A stretch of 33,680 bases of DNA from Acidobacteriota bacterium (GCA_040752915.1 JBFMHB010000027.1:1-33680), one strand, 5' to 3'; positions 7,715 through 16,342 are shown, numbered from the stretch's first letter. Notes: a model not told the origin generated them from the sequence alone. Translations and numbers: made by a program.

Positions 7715-8725
7715 TCACCCTGGAGCGCCGTGGCGGATCCGGGGCACGGTCTCTCCCAAGAGAAGGGCCAGGAGGCGGTCGGCGCCCAGCGCGATGCCGG
7801 CGCAGGGACCGAGCCGGTCCACCGCCTCCACGAACTGTCCGTCTTCGGGATGGGGGTCCTTTCCCGAAGCCCGCCGCTCCTCCTGATAGGCCGCGAAGCG
7901 TCGGCGCAGTTCGGCGCCGTCCGTCAGCTCCTCGTAGGCGTTGGCGATCTCCACGCCCCCCACGAACAGCTCGAAACGGCGGGAAAGCCCGGGGTCCGCC
8001 GCGTCCAACGAGGCCAGGGCCGCCTGAAAGGCCGGGTATCCCACGAGGGCCACGGGCCTGGCGTAGGCACGGAGAGCCGGCTCCACCTCGGCGATCATGA
8101 GGTAGGAAAAGCAGTCGTTGGCTGTCCAGTCATCGCCGACCGAAGCGCCCCGGGCCCGAGCCGCGTCCCGCCAGCCTTCGACCGACCCGATGCGCCGGAA
8201 ATCCCCTCCGGCGTGCCGCTCGAAGGCCTCCCCCAGGGTCATGACCTCGATCCCGCCGCAGAGGTCCACGGGCGTTTCCCCGCTCCGGTGGATCTTCCCG
8301 CCGGGGAGGTCCCCGCCCAGGTGGCAAAGGAGCGCGGAGGCGTCCCGGATCAAATCGGGAAGCGTCCCACCCGCGCGGTACCACTCCAGCATCAGGAACT
8401 CGGGGCTGTGGGACCGGGAGGGCGTCTCGTCCCGGAAGGACGGGGCCAGGGAAAAACAGCGCCTGACGCCCGCGGCGAGCAGTTTCTTGAGATAAAACTC
8501 GGGGGAGGTGGGAAGAAACGCGGTTCGTCCCGTCTCCCACCCCCTCGCCACGAAGGGATCGAGGTGGGGCTCCATCCCCGCGGCCGGAACGAGCAGCGGC
8601 GCGTCCACCTCCAGGAAGCGCCGGCGGCGGAAGAAGGCTCGGATGCGGGCCAGAAACCGGTCCCGCGCCTCAAAGAGCGGGACCCGCGAGGCGAGGTCCG
8701 CGAGAAAGAAGGGCGTTGGCCGCAT
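7715..8725 (-). CDS. epmA: Elongation factor P--(R)-beta-lysine ligase-like protein (EpmA/GenX/PoxA)
   Basis: Class II lysyl-tRNA synthetase paralogue without an anticodon-binding domain; in E. coli it attaches beta-lysine to a lysine of elongation factor P. It has 336 residues (E. coli EpmA about 325) and starts directly in the catalytic domain. Motif 1 region FLEVDAPLLVP is at 37-47, SPEFYLKKLLAAG at 74-86, and the motif 2 loop FRDETPSRSHSPEFLMLEWYR at 97-117, the last part closely matching the EpmA HNPEFTMLEWYR. Further on are ELFVGGVEIANAYEELTD and the motif 3 GIALGADRLLALLLG. The partner aminomutase (epmB) and efp are not in the window, so the donor could be beta-lysine or lysine. Starts at ATG 8725; divergent from the amidase. 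Confidence 0.9.
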   Translation of the reverse strand: MRPTPFFLADLASRVPLFEARDRFLARIRAFFRRRRFLEVDAPLLVPAAGMEPHLDPFVARGWETGRTAFLPTSPEFYLKKLLAAGVRRCFSLAPSFRDETPSRSHSPEFLMLEWYRAGGTLPDLIRDASALLCHLGGDLPGGKIHRSGETPVDLCGGIEVMTLGEAFERHAGGDFRRIGSVEGWRDAARARGASVGDDWTANDCFSYLMIAEVEPALRAYARPVALVGYPAFQAALASLDAADPGLSRRFELFVGGVEIANAYEELTDGAELRRRFAAYQEERRASGKDPHPEDGQFVEAVDRLGPCAGIALGADRLLALLLGETVPRIRHGAPG

Positions 8726-8740
8726 GGCGCCTCCGCCGTC

Positions 8741-8769
8741 ATTGTGCCCGAGCCGAGCGCCCGTGGAAA
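8741..8769 (-). promoter_or_regulatory. Candidate sigma-70 promoter of epmA
   Basis: On the minus strand, a -35 TTTCCA (8764-8769, four of six) and a -10 CACAAT (8741-8746, four of six) are separated by 17 bases. Transcription would start about 8-10 bases upstream of the epmA ATG at 8725. That leaves almost no leader, so the start point or promoter may be slightly different. Judged by eye only. Confidence 0.35.
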
Positions 8770-8804
8770 CCGGGAGACCCGTTGGAAGGCCTCTGCATCC
8801 CTCC

Positions 8805-8813
8805 TGCTATACT
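8805..8813 (+). promoter_or_regulatory. Extended -10 promoter of the amidase gene
   Basis: TGCTATACT matches the extended -10 consensus (TGnTATAAT) at eight of nine bases counting the spacer. A weak TTGGAA at 8782-8787 lies 20 bases upstream of the hexamer, too far for an ideal -35, but extended -10 promoters depend little on it. Transcription from about 8820 would give a leader of roughly 43 bases before ATG 8863. It lies in the 137-base divergent region shared with epmA. Confidence 0.5.
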
Positions 8814-8862
8814 GCACCAGGAGGCGCTCGTCCGTGGAACGAAGCACTCGGGAGCCCGAGTC

Positions 8863-10686
8863 ATGAGGCCGGTTCGGCGGGGTTTCTCCGCCGCCGTCGC
8901 GGGTCTCCTGGCCCTGTGTGCCTTGGCGGGCGCGGCCCCGCCGAAGGCCGTGCCCACGCAGCAGGGCCGCCGCGCCGTGGTGGAGGGCCCGGTTTTCCTC
9001 CGGGTCCCCCTGACGGCCCAAGGCGGGCTCAATGCCGCCACGGTCACCTTTACGGGATCTGCCGGGAACCTCGCCGCCGTGCAGAAATACAATCCGGTTC
9101 GGAAGGGCCGGAGGCTGCGGGAGGCCCGGATCCCCCTCTCCCTTCTCCGGCCCGCCTATGCCCGGGAGGCCCTGATTGGGCTGTTTCCCGACGACCGAAG
9201 GACGGCGGGTGGGTGGGAGCACGTCTGGGCCACGGGCCCGAAGGGGGCCCAGGAGACCTGGGCCGACCTGGCGCGCTGGTTCACCGAAGGAGCCAAAAAC
9301 GCAGGGGCCATCGAGGCCGCGAACCGCGCGGCGGGACGCCGGCCCAGGAAGGGCGCCAAGGTCCTCATCCCGGACGGCCTACTCCTCCCGTCCATCCGCG
9401 CCCTGGACGCGCCGGCTCCACCGGCGGGCCCCGGCCTGCCGGGTTCGTCGGGCCCGGAATCCGCCACCCCTCCGGATGCCCCTTCGGAGGTCGCGCCTTC
9501 GCCCGGCCCGGAGGCAGCCGCATCGGGCCCGGAGGATCGGCCTGCCGCCGCTCCTGTGCCCACCCTCGAGTACGGATCGGACGGAGAGGGCCCCTACGCC
9601 CTCTACCGGCTCCAGGCGGGGGAGGCCCTGTACAGCGCCGTCGTGGTCCGGTTCACGGGCAACGTGAACGCCGAGGACGTGAATGCCCTGGCTCGCGAGG
9701 TGGCCCGAAGGTCCGGCATCGCGGACGTCACGAGCATTCCGGTGGGTTTCTCCGTCAAGATTCCCCTCGACGACCTCCTGCCCCAGTTCCTGCCCCCCGA
9801 GGACCCGCGCTTCCGTGCCTGGGCGGAGAACCAAGCCGAGTTGAAGGGCGTGACCAACACCTACAAGAGCGCCGTGCTGGACGGCGTCGTGGTGGTCCTC
9901 GACCCGGGCCACGGGGGGCTGGACCGTGGGGCCATGAAGCACGGGGTCTGGGAGGACTCGTACGTCTACGACATCTCCTGCCGCATCCGGGAGACCCTGG
10001 AGCGGCGCACCAAGGCGAGGGTCCTCATGACCCTCCTCGTTCCCGAACTGGGCCACCGGCCTCAGGACAAGACTCGCCTGAGCCCGAACACAACGGCGGT
10101 CATCCTGACCCACCCCTGGTTCAAGCAGACCTCCCGGGAGGAAACCAAAGTGGAGGTGAACCTCCGGTGGCACCTGGCCAACCAGTATTTCCTGCGGCTC
10201 CAGAAGGAGGGGGTAGACCCCCAGCGGATCGTCTTCACGTCGGTCCACGCCGATTCGCTCCACCCCTCCCTGCGCGGCAGCATGTTCTACATCCCCGGGG
10301 ATTCGTACCGGTCCACCCGGTGGTGCTCCTCGGGGCCCGCTTACGAGAAGTTCGAGGAGTTCCGAGCCGGGCGGTGCTACGAGGCGACGAAGAAGGACCT
10401 CCGGCGGAGCGAAGGCCTCTCCCTCCAATTCAGCCGGCAACTCGAGGCGGCTTTTGCGGCCCGAGGGCTTCTCCTGCATCCCTTCAACCCCACCCGGGAC
10501 CACGTCATCCGGGGAAAGCGCTCCTGGGTTCCCGCCGTGCTCCGGAACAACCTGGTCCCCTGCTCCGTCCTCATCGAGGTCTGCAACCTCGCCAACCCGA
10601 AGGACGCGGCCCTCATCGCCGATCCCGCCTTCCGCCAGCGCCTGGCCGAGGCTTACGTGGACGCCCTGATCCGGTATTATTCGTAA
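8863..10686 (+). CDS. Secreted N-acetylmuramoyl-L-alanine amidase (Amidase_3)
   Basis: Zinc hydrolase that cuts the bond between muramic acid and the peptide stem in peptidoglycan, acting in the periplasm. Starting at ATG 8863 (GGAG 8 bases upstream) the protein has 607 residues with a signal peptide (basic MRPVRR, hydrophobic core to about 24, AGAA cleavage site). The frame is open upstream, but an earlier start would bury this signal. Residues 45-175 and 240-305 look LysM-like (the second contains YRLQAGEALYSAVVVRFTG), separated by a Pro/Ala/Ser-rich linker at 183-235. The Amidase_3 domain starts at about 340. Zinc ligands are His350 (DPGHGG), Glu364 and His462 (SVHADS), and the catalytic residue is Glu572 (LIEVCNL). 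All are present. The large insert between His350 and His462 is longer than in AmiC-type enzymes. Confidence 0.92.
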   Translation: MRPVRRGFSAAVAGLLALCALAGAAPPKAVPTQQGRRAVVEGPVFLRVPLTAQGGLNAATVTFTGSAGNLAAVQKYNPVRKGRRLREARIPLSLLRPAYAREALIGLFPDDRRTAGGWEHVWATGPKGAQETWADLARWFTEGAKNAGAIEAANRAAGRRPRKGAKVLIPDGLLLPSIRALDAPAPPAGPGLPGSSGPESATPPDAPSEVAPSPGPEAAASGPEDRPAAAPVPTLEYGSDGEGPYALYRLQAGEALYSAVVVRFTGNVNAEDVNALAREVARRSGIADVTSIPVGFSVKIPLDDLLPQFLPPEDPRFRAWAENQAELKGVTNTYKSAVLDGVVVVLDPGHGGLDRGAMKHGVWEDSYVYDISCRIRETLERRTKARVLMTLLVPELGHRPQDKTRLSPNTTAVILTHPWFKQTSREETKVEVNLRWHLANQYFLRLQKEGVDPQRIVFTSVHADSLHPSLRGSMFYIPGDSYRSTRWCSSGPAYEKFEEFRAGRCYEATKKDLRRSEGLSLQFSRQLEAAFAARGLLLHPFNPTRDHVIRGKRSWVPAVLRNNLVPCSVLIEVCNLANPKDAALIADPAFRQRLAEAYVDALIRYYS

Positions 10687-10781
10687 GTCCGGCCGGGGGA
10701 TCCGCGGCCCGCCTCCCGGGGCTTTCGAATCCGCGCGCCCGCCTCTCGGTCCGACTTTCCCGGTCTCGCCCCACCCTTCCC

Positions 10782-10811
10782 CTGGCGGCGCGGCTTCCCT
10801 TCGTCCATAAT
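10782..10811 (+). promoter_or_regulatory. Weak candidate promoter of the ABC exporter operon
   Basis: CATAAT (10806-10811, five of six to the -10 consensus) stands 18 bases after CTGGCG (10782-10787, three of six to the -35). It lies in the 145-base gap between the amidase stop and the exporter start, giving a short leader that still contains the AGGAG ribosome site at 10820-10824. I see no terminator hairpin with a T tract in this gap. Confidence 0.3.
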
Positions 10812-10831
10812 GGTCCGGAAGGAGAGGCACC

Positions 10832-12667
10832 TTGGGCTTTCAGGCCATGGCCCGCATCTGGCGGGAGTACATGATGCGCCACAAGGGCACTTTTCTGGCC
10901 GGCGTGGCTGCCCTGGCCGTGGTGAGCGTGCTGTACGCCCTCGAGGTGTACATGGTGCGGTTCATCTTCGACGGCCTGCTCAATCCCAAGGGGGGCGCGC
11001 AGGCGACGGGCGACTTCTTCCGGTACCTCTCCTTCTTCGGGCTGAACCGCTTGTTCGACCTCGATTCCACGAGCCTTTTTGTGGCCATCCCTCTGTCCCT
11101 CGTGGCCATCTTCCTGGTGAAGGGGATCTTCGGCTACTTCGGGAAATACTGGTTGGACGGGGTGGGCCTTTCCACCATCACCGACCTGAGGGACGACCTG
11201 TACGCCCGCATCGTGCGTCAGGGCCAGGACTTCTTCGCCGACTACCCCACCGGAACCCTGATTTCGCGGCTGCTCTCGGACATCGAGCGGATCAAGACCA
11301 GCGTGAGCGAGAAGCTCACCGAACTCCTGAAGGACTCCTTCGCCCTGCTGGCCCTTGTCGTCAGTGCCTTCTGGCAGGATTGGCGGCTGACCCTGCTCTC
11401 CTTCGTCACGATCCCTCTGGTGGTCCTGCCCCTGGCCCGCTTCTCCCGCAAACTCAGGAGTTCGGCCCACAGGAGCCAGGAGGCCATGGCCCGCCTGGCG
11501 GATTTGATGAAGGAGACGGTCACGGGCGTCCGCGTGGTGCAGATGTTCCAGATGGAGGAATCGGAGACCGCCCGCTTCCGCAAGCACAACAAGGAAGTCC
11601 TGCGGGCCAACCTGAAGGCCACTCGGGTCATGGCCCTGACGACGCCCCTCATGGAGCTCATCGGGGGGGCGGCGGTGGCGGGGATCCTGTATTACGGGCA
11701 CTTCCGCATCCTGAGCGGGCAGACGACCATGGGGGCCTTCAGCGCGTTCCTGGCGACGCTCTACGCCATGTACGTGCCGGTGAAGAAGCTCTCCCAGGCC
11801 AACAGCATCGTCCAGCAGGCCGTCTCGGCCGCCGAACGCTCCGTGGAGGTCCTGGACCGCCCCCTGCGCGTTCGGGAGTCGGTTGGCGCCCCCGACCTTC
11901 CCCCATTCAGCCGGGACATCCGCTTCGAGTCCGTTTCCTTCGCCTACGATGGCGACCGGCGGGTCCTCAGCGACCTGGATCTCGTGGTGCCCAAGGGGGA
12001 GGTGGTGGCCCTGGTCGGCCCCTCCGGCGCGGGGAAGACGACCCTCGTGAACCTCCTGCCCCGCCTCTTTGACGTCACCGCGGGCCGCATCACGGTGGAC
12101 GGCGTGGACGTCCGGAACGTAACCCTGAGGAGCCTGCGGGCACAGATCGGCATGGTCACGCAGGAAACCGTCCTCTTCGACGATACGGTGGCCGCCAACA
12201 TCGCCTACGGCCGGCCCGGGGCTTCCCGGGAGGAGGTGGAAGCGGCCGCCCGGCAGGCCCTGGCCCACGACTTCATCCTCGAGATGCCCCAGGGCTATGA
12301 GACCCGCATTGGAGAGGGGGGGTTCTCCCTTTCTGGAGGCCAGCGACAGCGCCTGGCCATCGCCCGGGCCCTCCTCAAAGACCCTCCCATCCTCATTCTG
12401 GACGAGGCCACGTCCAGCCTGGATTCAGAGAGCGAATACCTGGTCCAGGAGGCCCTCTTCAACCTCGTCCAAGGGCGGACCACCCTCGTCATCGCCCACC
12501 GTTTGGCGACCATCTTGAACGCCCACCGAATCGTGGTCCTCGACCAGGGGCGGGTGGCCGAGGAGGGAACGCACCAGGAGCTCCTGGGGCGCGGCGGACT
12601 CTACTCCCAGCTCTGCGCCCTGGAATTTCGCGCGGGAACGGCCCTTGAAAGCCCCGCCACCGGGTGA
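10832..12667 (+). CDS. msbA: MsbA-like ABC exporter (fused membrane and ATPase domains)
   Basis: Half-transporter that works as a homodimer in the inner membrane. The closest recognised function is flipping of lipid A core, though drug and lipid exporters of this type look alike. It has 611 residues, with a six-helix ABC membrane domain (about 20-320) then the ATPase: Walker A GPSGAGKT 396-403, Q-loop Gln444, signature SLSGGQ 499-504, Walker B ILILDE 520-525 and switch His556. The start is taken as TTG 10832 because AGGAG at 10820-10824 lies 7 bases upstream; an ATG at 10847 would shorten it by five residues. Its stop overlaps the possible GTG 12664 of the next frame, so the downstream genes are likely co-transcribed. 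Confidence 0.88.
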   Translation: MGFQAMARIWREYMMRHKGTFLAGVAALAVVSVLYALEVYMVRFIFDGLLNPKGGAQATGDFFRYLSFFGLNRLFDLDSTSLFVAIPLSLVAIFLVKGIFGYFGKYWLDGVGLSTITDLRDDLYARIVRQGQDFFADYPTGTLISRLLSDIERIKTSVSEKLTELLKDSFALLALVVSAFWQDWRLTLLSFVTIPLVVLPLARFSRKLRSSAHRSQEAMARLADLMKETVTGVRVVQMFQMEESETARFRKHNKEVLRANLKATRVMALTTPLMELIGGAAVAGILYYGHFRILSGQTTMGAFSAFLATLYAMYVPVKKLSQANSIVQQAVSAAERSVEVLDRPLRVRESVGAPDLPPFSRDIRFESVSFAYDGDRRVLSDLDLVVPKGEVVALVGPSGAGKTTLVNLLPRLFDVTAGRITVDGVDVRNVTLRSLRAQIGMVTQETVLFDDTVAANIAYGRPGASREEVEAAARQALAHDFILEMPQGYETRIGEGGFSLSGGQRQRLAIARALLKDPPILILDEATSSLDSESEYLVQEALFNLVQGRTTLVIAHRLATILNAHRIVVLDQGRVAEEGTHQELLGRGGLYSQLCALEFRAGTALESPATG

Positions 12668-12702
12668 TACGCTCGTCCCAGACTGGGGGGATAGGAGGCG
12701 CC

Positions 12703-13143
12703 TTGGAGGATCAGGGGAAGTCTAGGGTGAAGGTCCTGGACCGCAGGCACTTCACCGCGGAGGGTCAACGCCGCGAGGCGGACGTCCCGGAGAATCCCGA
12801 GGCGAAGGCCGCGGCCGCTCCCGCGCCGGAGCCCCCGCCCCCCCCATCCGCCCAGGAGGGTCCGGGACAGGAGGGCCCCTTCGCCGAGTTCCTTCTCAAC
12901 CTCACTTCCTCGGCCTTCATGAGCCTGGGGCAGGTGCCCAACCCGCTCACGGGCCGGCCCGAGCTGGACATCCAGTCGGCCGCATCCATCATCGACATCC
13001 TCGAGATGCTGCAGACCAAGACCCGGGGGAACCTCTCGCTCACCGAAAAGGATCTGCTCGACCAATCCCTCTACCAGCTCAAGATGTTGTATGTTCAAAC
13101 CCTGAAGAAGGCGGAAGGTGGAGGAAGGGAGCGGGGATCGTGA
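12703..13143 (+). CDS. DUF1844 domain protein
   Basis: Small cytoplasmic protein of unknown function, 146 residues from TTG 12703. I chose this start because a perfect AGGAGG (12693-12698) precedes it at 4 bases. A GTG at 12664 overlapping the msbA stop would add 13 residues that do not look conserved. The N-terminus has the family-typical VKVLDRRHFTAEGQRR, then a Pro/Ala/Glu linker. The DUF1844 domain follows (about residues 60-140): FAEFLLNLTSSAFMSLGQVP and SIIDILEMLQTKTRGNL. The family is found mainly in Acidobacteriota, deltaproteobacteria and relatives and is one of the hints to the host. Stop and next start overlap (GTGA, 13140-13143). Confidence 0.87.
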   Translation: MEDQGKSRVKVLDRRHFTAEGQRREADVPENPEAKAAAAPAPEPPPPPSAQEGPGQEGPFAEFLLNLTSSAFMSLGQVPNPLTGRPELDIQSAASIIDILEMLQTKTRGNLSLTEKDLLDQSLYQLKMLYVQTLKKAEGGGRERGS

Positions 13144-15122
13144 AGACGACGCCTTGGATCCGCGCACTGCTCACAGGCGCCCTCCTGGCTTCCTTGGGCG
13201 CCTGGGCGGCGCCCGAGCCGCGTCAGGACGGCCCGGTCCTGCGGTTGGACCCGGACCTCATCCGGCGGCAGGTCGCCACCTCCAGGGAAGAGGTGGTGGA
13301 CGTCAACAACCAGACCACTCTGGCCAGCTATTTGAGAGCCTTCCGGGCGGCCGCCGATCTGAGCGACCAGGACCAGATCGCTTCCGAAATCGCGGACTAT
13401 TGCGTGGAGCGCGGGCTTCGGCCTTCCCCCGACGTGGCGGAGGTCTTCCTCTCCATGGCTCTGGAGGCCAAGGAAAGCGGAAACCAGGAAGCCTATCGCC
13501 GCCTGGCCCGCTTCGCGGCGGGGTTCGCGCCGGATCACCCCGCCGCCCACCTGGCCCTGGCCGACGCCGCCCGGAGCCAGGAGGGGCTTTTCTCCGGGGA
13601 GTTCCTTTTCGAATCCCTGATGGCCATTACCTCGGCGGCCCGCAATCCCGAGACCCGGTGGGTCACCCTGGCCAATTTCACCATGTGGCTCCGATTCGCC
13701 TCCCTGGCCCTCCTCTCGGTCTTGACCCTGATCCAGCTTTCCAAGTACCAGGGGCTCCTCCGCCACGACGTTCGGGAGTGGCTGGGAGGGGGCGACTCCA
13801 AGTGGATCGAGGTGACGGGGCTGGTGGTCCTCTTTCTGCCCTCCCTCCTCTTCCTCTCCGGCTTCTGGTGGATCGTGTACTGGTCGGCCCTGGTTCTCTT
13901 GTACGCCCGTTGGTCCGAACGGGTGGTGGGAATCCTGGCCATGGCCCTGGTCGTGGCGGCGGGGGCCCTCCACCTCCACGCCCTCCAGCGGGTCTACCTC
14001 GGACAGTCTCCTCCCCACGTGAGCAACGTCCGTTGCTACGCCAACCGGATCCAGGTGGGCCTGGACGGCTACCTGGGCGAGCACATCGCCCCCACCGACC
14101 CGAAGAGCGGGACCTACGGCTACCTCCTGGCCTGCCGGTACATGCTCCACGGCAGCTACATGAAGGCGGAAAACCTCTTCCGAGGATTGCTCAACGAGAA
14201 CCCCTCGGACGCCAGGATCTTCAACAACCTGGGTTGCCTCTACTACTATCAGAACCGCTACCAGGAGGCCATCCAGCAGTTCAGCCGGGCCCTGGAGAGC
14301 CGGCCGGACATGGCCGTGGCTTACCTGAACCGGGCCCTGTCCAAGAACAAGGTCTTCGATTTCTCGGGCGCGGAGGACGATCAGGCCCAGGCCCGCAAGT
14401 TGGATCCGGGGCTCTTCCGGACCGCGAATTTGAGCCAGTCCGACGAGTGGTCGCCGATCCCCGCCTGGATGCCCCTGGAAACCAGCCTCGATGCCGCGGC
14501 CCGCGCGGCGGCCGGACACCCCGACACCCCCTTCGCCAGCGGCAACCCCGGAGGAATCGCCCCCCTCCTCCTTCGCCCGGCCTTTTCTCCCTGGCTTGTC
14601 CTCTTGCCGGTTCTGTTCCTGTCCTTGGCGCTGTTCAAGAAGCGCGATTTCTTCGCCCGGGCGTGCTTCAAGTGCGGCCAACCCTTCTGTTCCCGCTGCA
14701 AGACCTCTCTGGAGTTCGAGTCGTTCTGTTCCCAGTGCGTCCATCTGTACATCAAGCAGGACGGGGTTTCTCCCGAAGCGAGGCTCAAGAAGAACTACGA
14801 GGTGGAGAACTACCAGAAGCACCAGCGGGTCAAGCGCGTGGTCCTCGCCCTCGTGGCGCCGGGAACGGCCCACTTCACGGAGGGGAGGCCTTTTTCCTCA
14901 TCCATCCTTCTCTTCCTGTGGTTCGGCGCTCTTTCGAGCTTCTTCCTGAAGGGCTTCCTGATTCCTCTCGCCTTTCCCGTTCCCGTGTCCACGGCCCCCT
15001 TCCGCTCCCTCCTGTTCCTCTTCGCCGGCGCCTTGCTCCTGATCCTCTGGGGTCTTTTCGGCATCCCGTCGGCTCTTCGCGCCCCCGCCCCCCCGCAGGG
15101 CTGGGCCCGCACGAGAGAGTAG
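13140..15122 (+). CDS. Multi-pass membrane protein with TPR repeats and a six-cysteine zinc-cluster-like segment
   Basis: 660 residues, not recognised as a named family. In order: an N-terminal signal-like segment (about 5-24), an alpha-helical region (35-175), four hydrophobic segments (about 178-198, 222-242, 244-258, 262-282), two or three TPR-like repeats (about 327-425, e.g. AENLFRGLLNENPSDARIFN and NNLGCLYYYQNRYQEAIQQF), another membrane segment (482-500), a cysteine cluster, and two final hydrophobic segments (about 586-608 and 622-645). The cluster is C509-x2-C512-x4-C517-x2-C520-x9-C530-x2-C533, which could bind one or two zinc ions. GTG 13140 overlaps the DUF1844 stop by four bases, and the PATAN gene follows after two bases. 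A role in assembling or sensing the envelope is possible but unproven. Confidence 0.8.
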   Translation: MKTTPWIRALLTGALLASLGAWAAPEPRQDGPVLRLDPDLIRRQVATSREEVVDVNNQTTLASYLRAFRAAADLSDQDQIASEIADYCVERGLRPSPDVAEVFLSMALEAKESGNQEAYRRLARFAAGFAPDHPAAHLALADAARSQEGLFSGEFLFESLMAITSAARNPETRWVTLANFTMWLRFASLALLSVLTLIQLSKYQGLLRHDVREWLGGGDSKWIEVTGLVVLFLPSLLFLSGFWWIVYWSALVLLYARWSERVVGILAMALVVAAGALHLHALQRVYLGQSPPHVSNVRCYANRIQVGLDGYLGEHIAPTDPKSGTYGYLLACRYMLHGSYMKAENLFRGLLNENPSDARIFNNLGCLYYYQNRYQEAIQQFSRALESRPDMAVAYLNRALSKNKVFDFSGAEDDQAQARKLDPGLFRTANLSQSDEWSPIPAWMPLETSLDAAARAAAGHPDTPFASGNPGGIAPLLLRPAFSPWLVLLPVLFLSLALFKKRDFFARACFKCGQPFCSRCKTSLEFESFCSQCVHLYIKQDGVSPEARLKKNYEVENYQKHQRVKRVVLALVAPGTAHFTEGRPFSSSILLFLWFGALSSFFLKGFLIPLAFPVPVSTAPFRSLLFLFAGALLLILWGLFGIPSALRAPAPPQGWARTRE

Positions 15123-15124
15123 CC

Positions 15125-16342
15125 ATGGCCCTAGCCGGAACGTTGAGGGATTTCAGCCTCGCCGACATCTTCCAGCTCATCGCCCTTCAGAAGAAGACGG
15201 GATACCTCACGCTCAAGAGCGAGGCGGACGTGGTGACCGTCACCTTCTTCGAGGGGAGCGTCGTGGGCGCCGAGTCCCTCAACAAGCGCATCGAGGATCG
15301 GCTCGGCCACGTCCTGGTCAAGACGGGGCGCATCTCCAAGGAAGAACTGGCCAAGGCCCTGGAGATTCAGAGGCAGACCCTCCAGCGCCTCGGGTACATC
15401 CTCGTGAGCGAGAACTTCATCGACGCCGAGAGCCTGAGATCGGCCCTCGCCACGCAGATGCAGCAGACCGTTTACCGGCTCTTCCGTTGGAGGGACGGGG
15501 ATTACAACTTCGAGGCCCGGGACGCCGTGGAGTACGACCGGGGCAACGTGGTCCCCATGTCCGCCGAGAGCATCCTCATGGAAGGCATCCGGATGCTCGA
15601 CGAGTGGCCCCTCATCGAGAAGAAGATCCCCTCTTTCGACAAGATCTTCGTCAAGATCCCGTTGCCCACCCCCCCCGTCCTGGAGACCCGCGCCGAGATC
15701 CCCTCCATGGACGACGTCTTCGGGGAGGCCACGGGAGCCGGAAAGCCCCTACAGGACGACCACGTGGTGCGCCTCTCCCAGGAAGAGATGGCGGTCTACC
15801 AGCACGTGAACGGCGTTTTCACGGTTCAGGAGATCATCGACCGCAGCGGCCTGAACGAGTTCGAAGCCTGCAAGGCCCTTTTCGAACTCTTCAACCGCCA
15901 GCTCATCGGACCGGTTCTTCCCGTGGAGCCCGAGGCCCCGCCCGAGGAGAAGCGGTTCGCCTTCCCGGCGGCGGCCCTCGAAACCCTGTTGATCCCCCTC
16001 TTCTGGGGCTGGATCGCCGTGTCCGTGGTCCTCTTTCCCTTTCATCCCCTCAGCCACCTTCCGTGGACCGACGGGCCCGCCAAGCGCGACCGAATGACGC
16101 TCCTGACGCGCACGACGCTCCAGCGCGTGGCGTCGGCCATCGACCTCTACCAGTTGCAGACGGGAAAGATCCCGCCGTCCCTGGAGGTCCTCGCCCGGGA
16201 CGGTTACCTGCCCATGCGGAGCCTGGCCGACGCCTACGGACAGCCCCTCATCTACCAGGCCACGGAAAACGGCTACACCCTCGCCGCGAGAAGCCTTCAG
16301 GGGGCCCTCCAGGACAACCTGGTGATCACGGGCACCCAGTAG
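15125..16342 (+). CDS. PATAN (DUF4388) protein with a transmembrane segment and a pseudopilin-like C-terminal domain
   Basis: 405 residues. The N-terminal 160 residues are a PATAN/DUF4388 domain (MALAGTLRDFSLADIFQLIA, TGYLTLKS, FFEGSVVGAE), usually found in regulatory proteins of gliding or twitching bacteria. A helical, winged-helix-like part follows (about 215-265, VNGVFTVQEIIDRSGLNEFE). One hydrophobic segment covers 285-306. The last part (325-390) resembles the soluble domain of type II secretion pseudopilins of the GspG type: ASAIDLYQLQTGKIPPSLEV, then DGYLPMRSLADAYGQPLIYQ. The order implies a cytoplasmic PATAN and an exported tail. The frame is open far upstream over the TPR gene, but ATG 15125 is the start that gives the conserved PATAN N-terminus. 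It converges on lon with a 15-base gap. Confidence 0.82.
   Translation: MALAGTLRDFSLADIFQLIALQKKTGYLTLKSEADVVTVTFFEGSVVGAESLNKRIEDRLGHVLVKTGRISKEELAKALEIQRQTLQRLGYILVSENFIDAESLRSALATQMQQTVYRLFRWRDGDYNFEARDAVEYDRGNVVPMSAESILMEGIRMLDEWPLIEKKIPSFDKIFVKIPLPTPPVLETRAEIPSMDDVFGEATGAGKPLQDDHVVRLSQEEMAVYQHVNGVFTVQEIIDRSGLNEFEACKALFELFNRQLIGPVLPVEPEAPPEEKRFAFPAAALETLLIPLFWGWIAVSVVLFPFHPLSHLPWTDGPAKRDRMTLLTRTTLQRVASAIDLYQLQTGKIPPSLEVLARDGYLPMRSLADAYGQPLIYQATENGYTLAARSLQGALQDNLVITGTQ

Noticed and set aside
13118-15124. Very long open frame in a different phase over the TPR gene, continuous with the PATAN gene
   Set aside because: Composition is Arg/Gly/Pro-rich without family features. It is a high-GC shadow, and the conserved PATAN start is at 15125.
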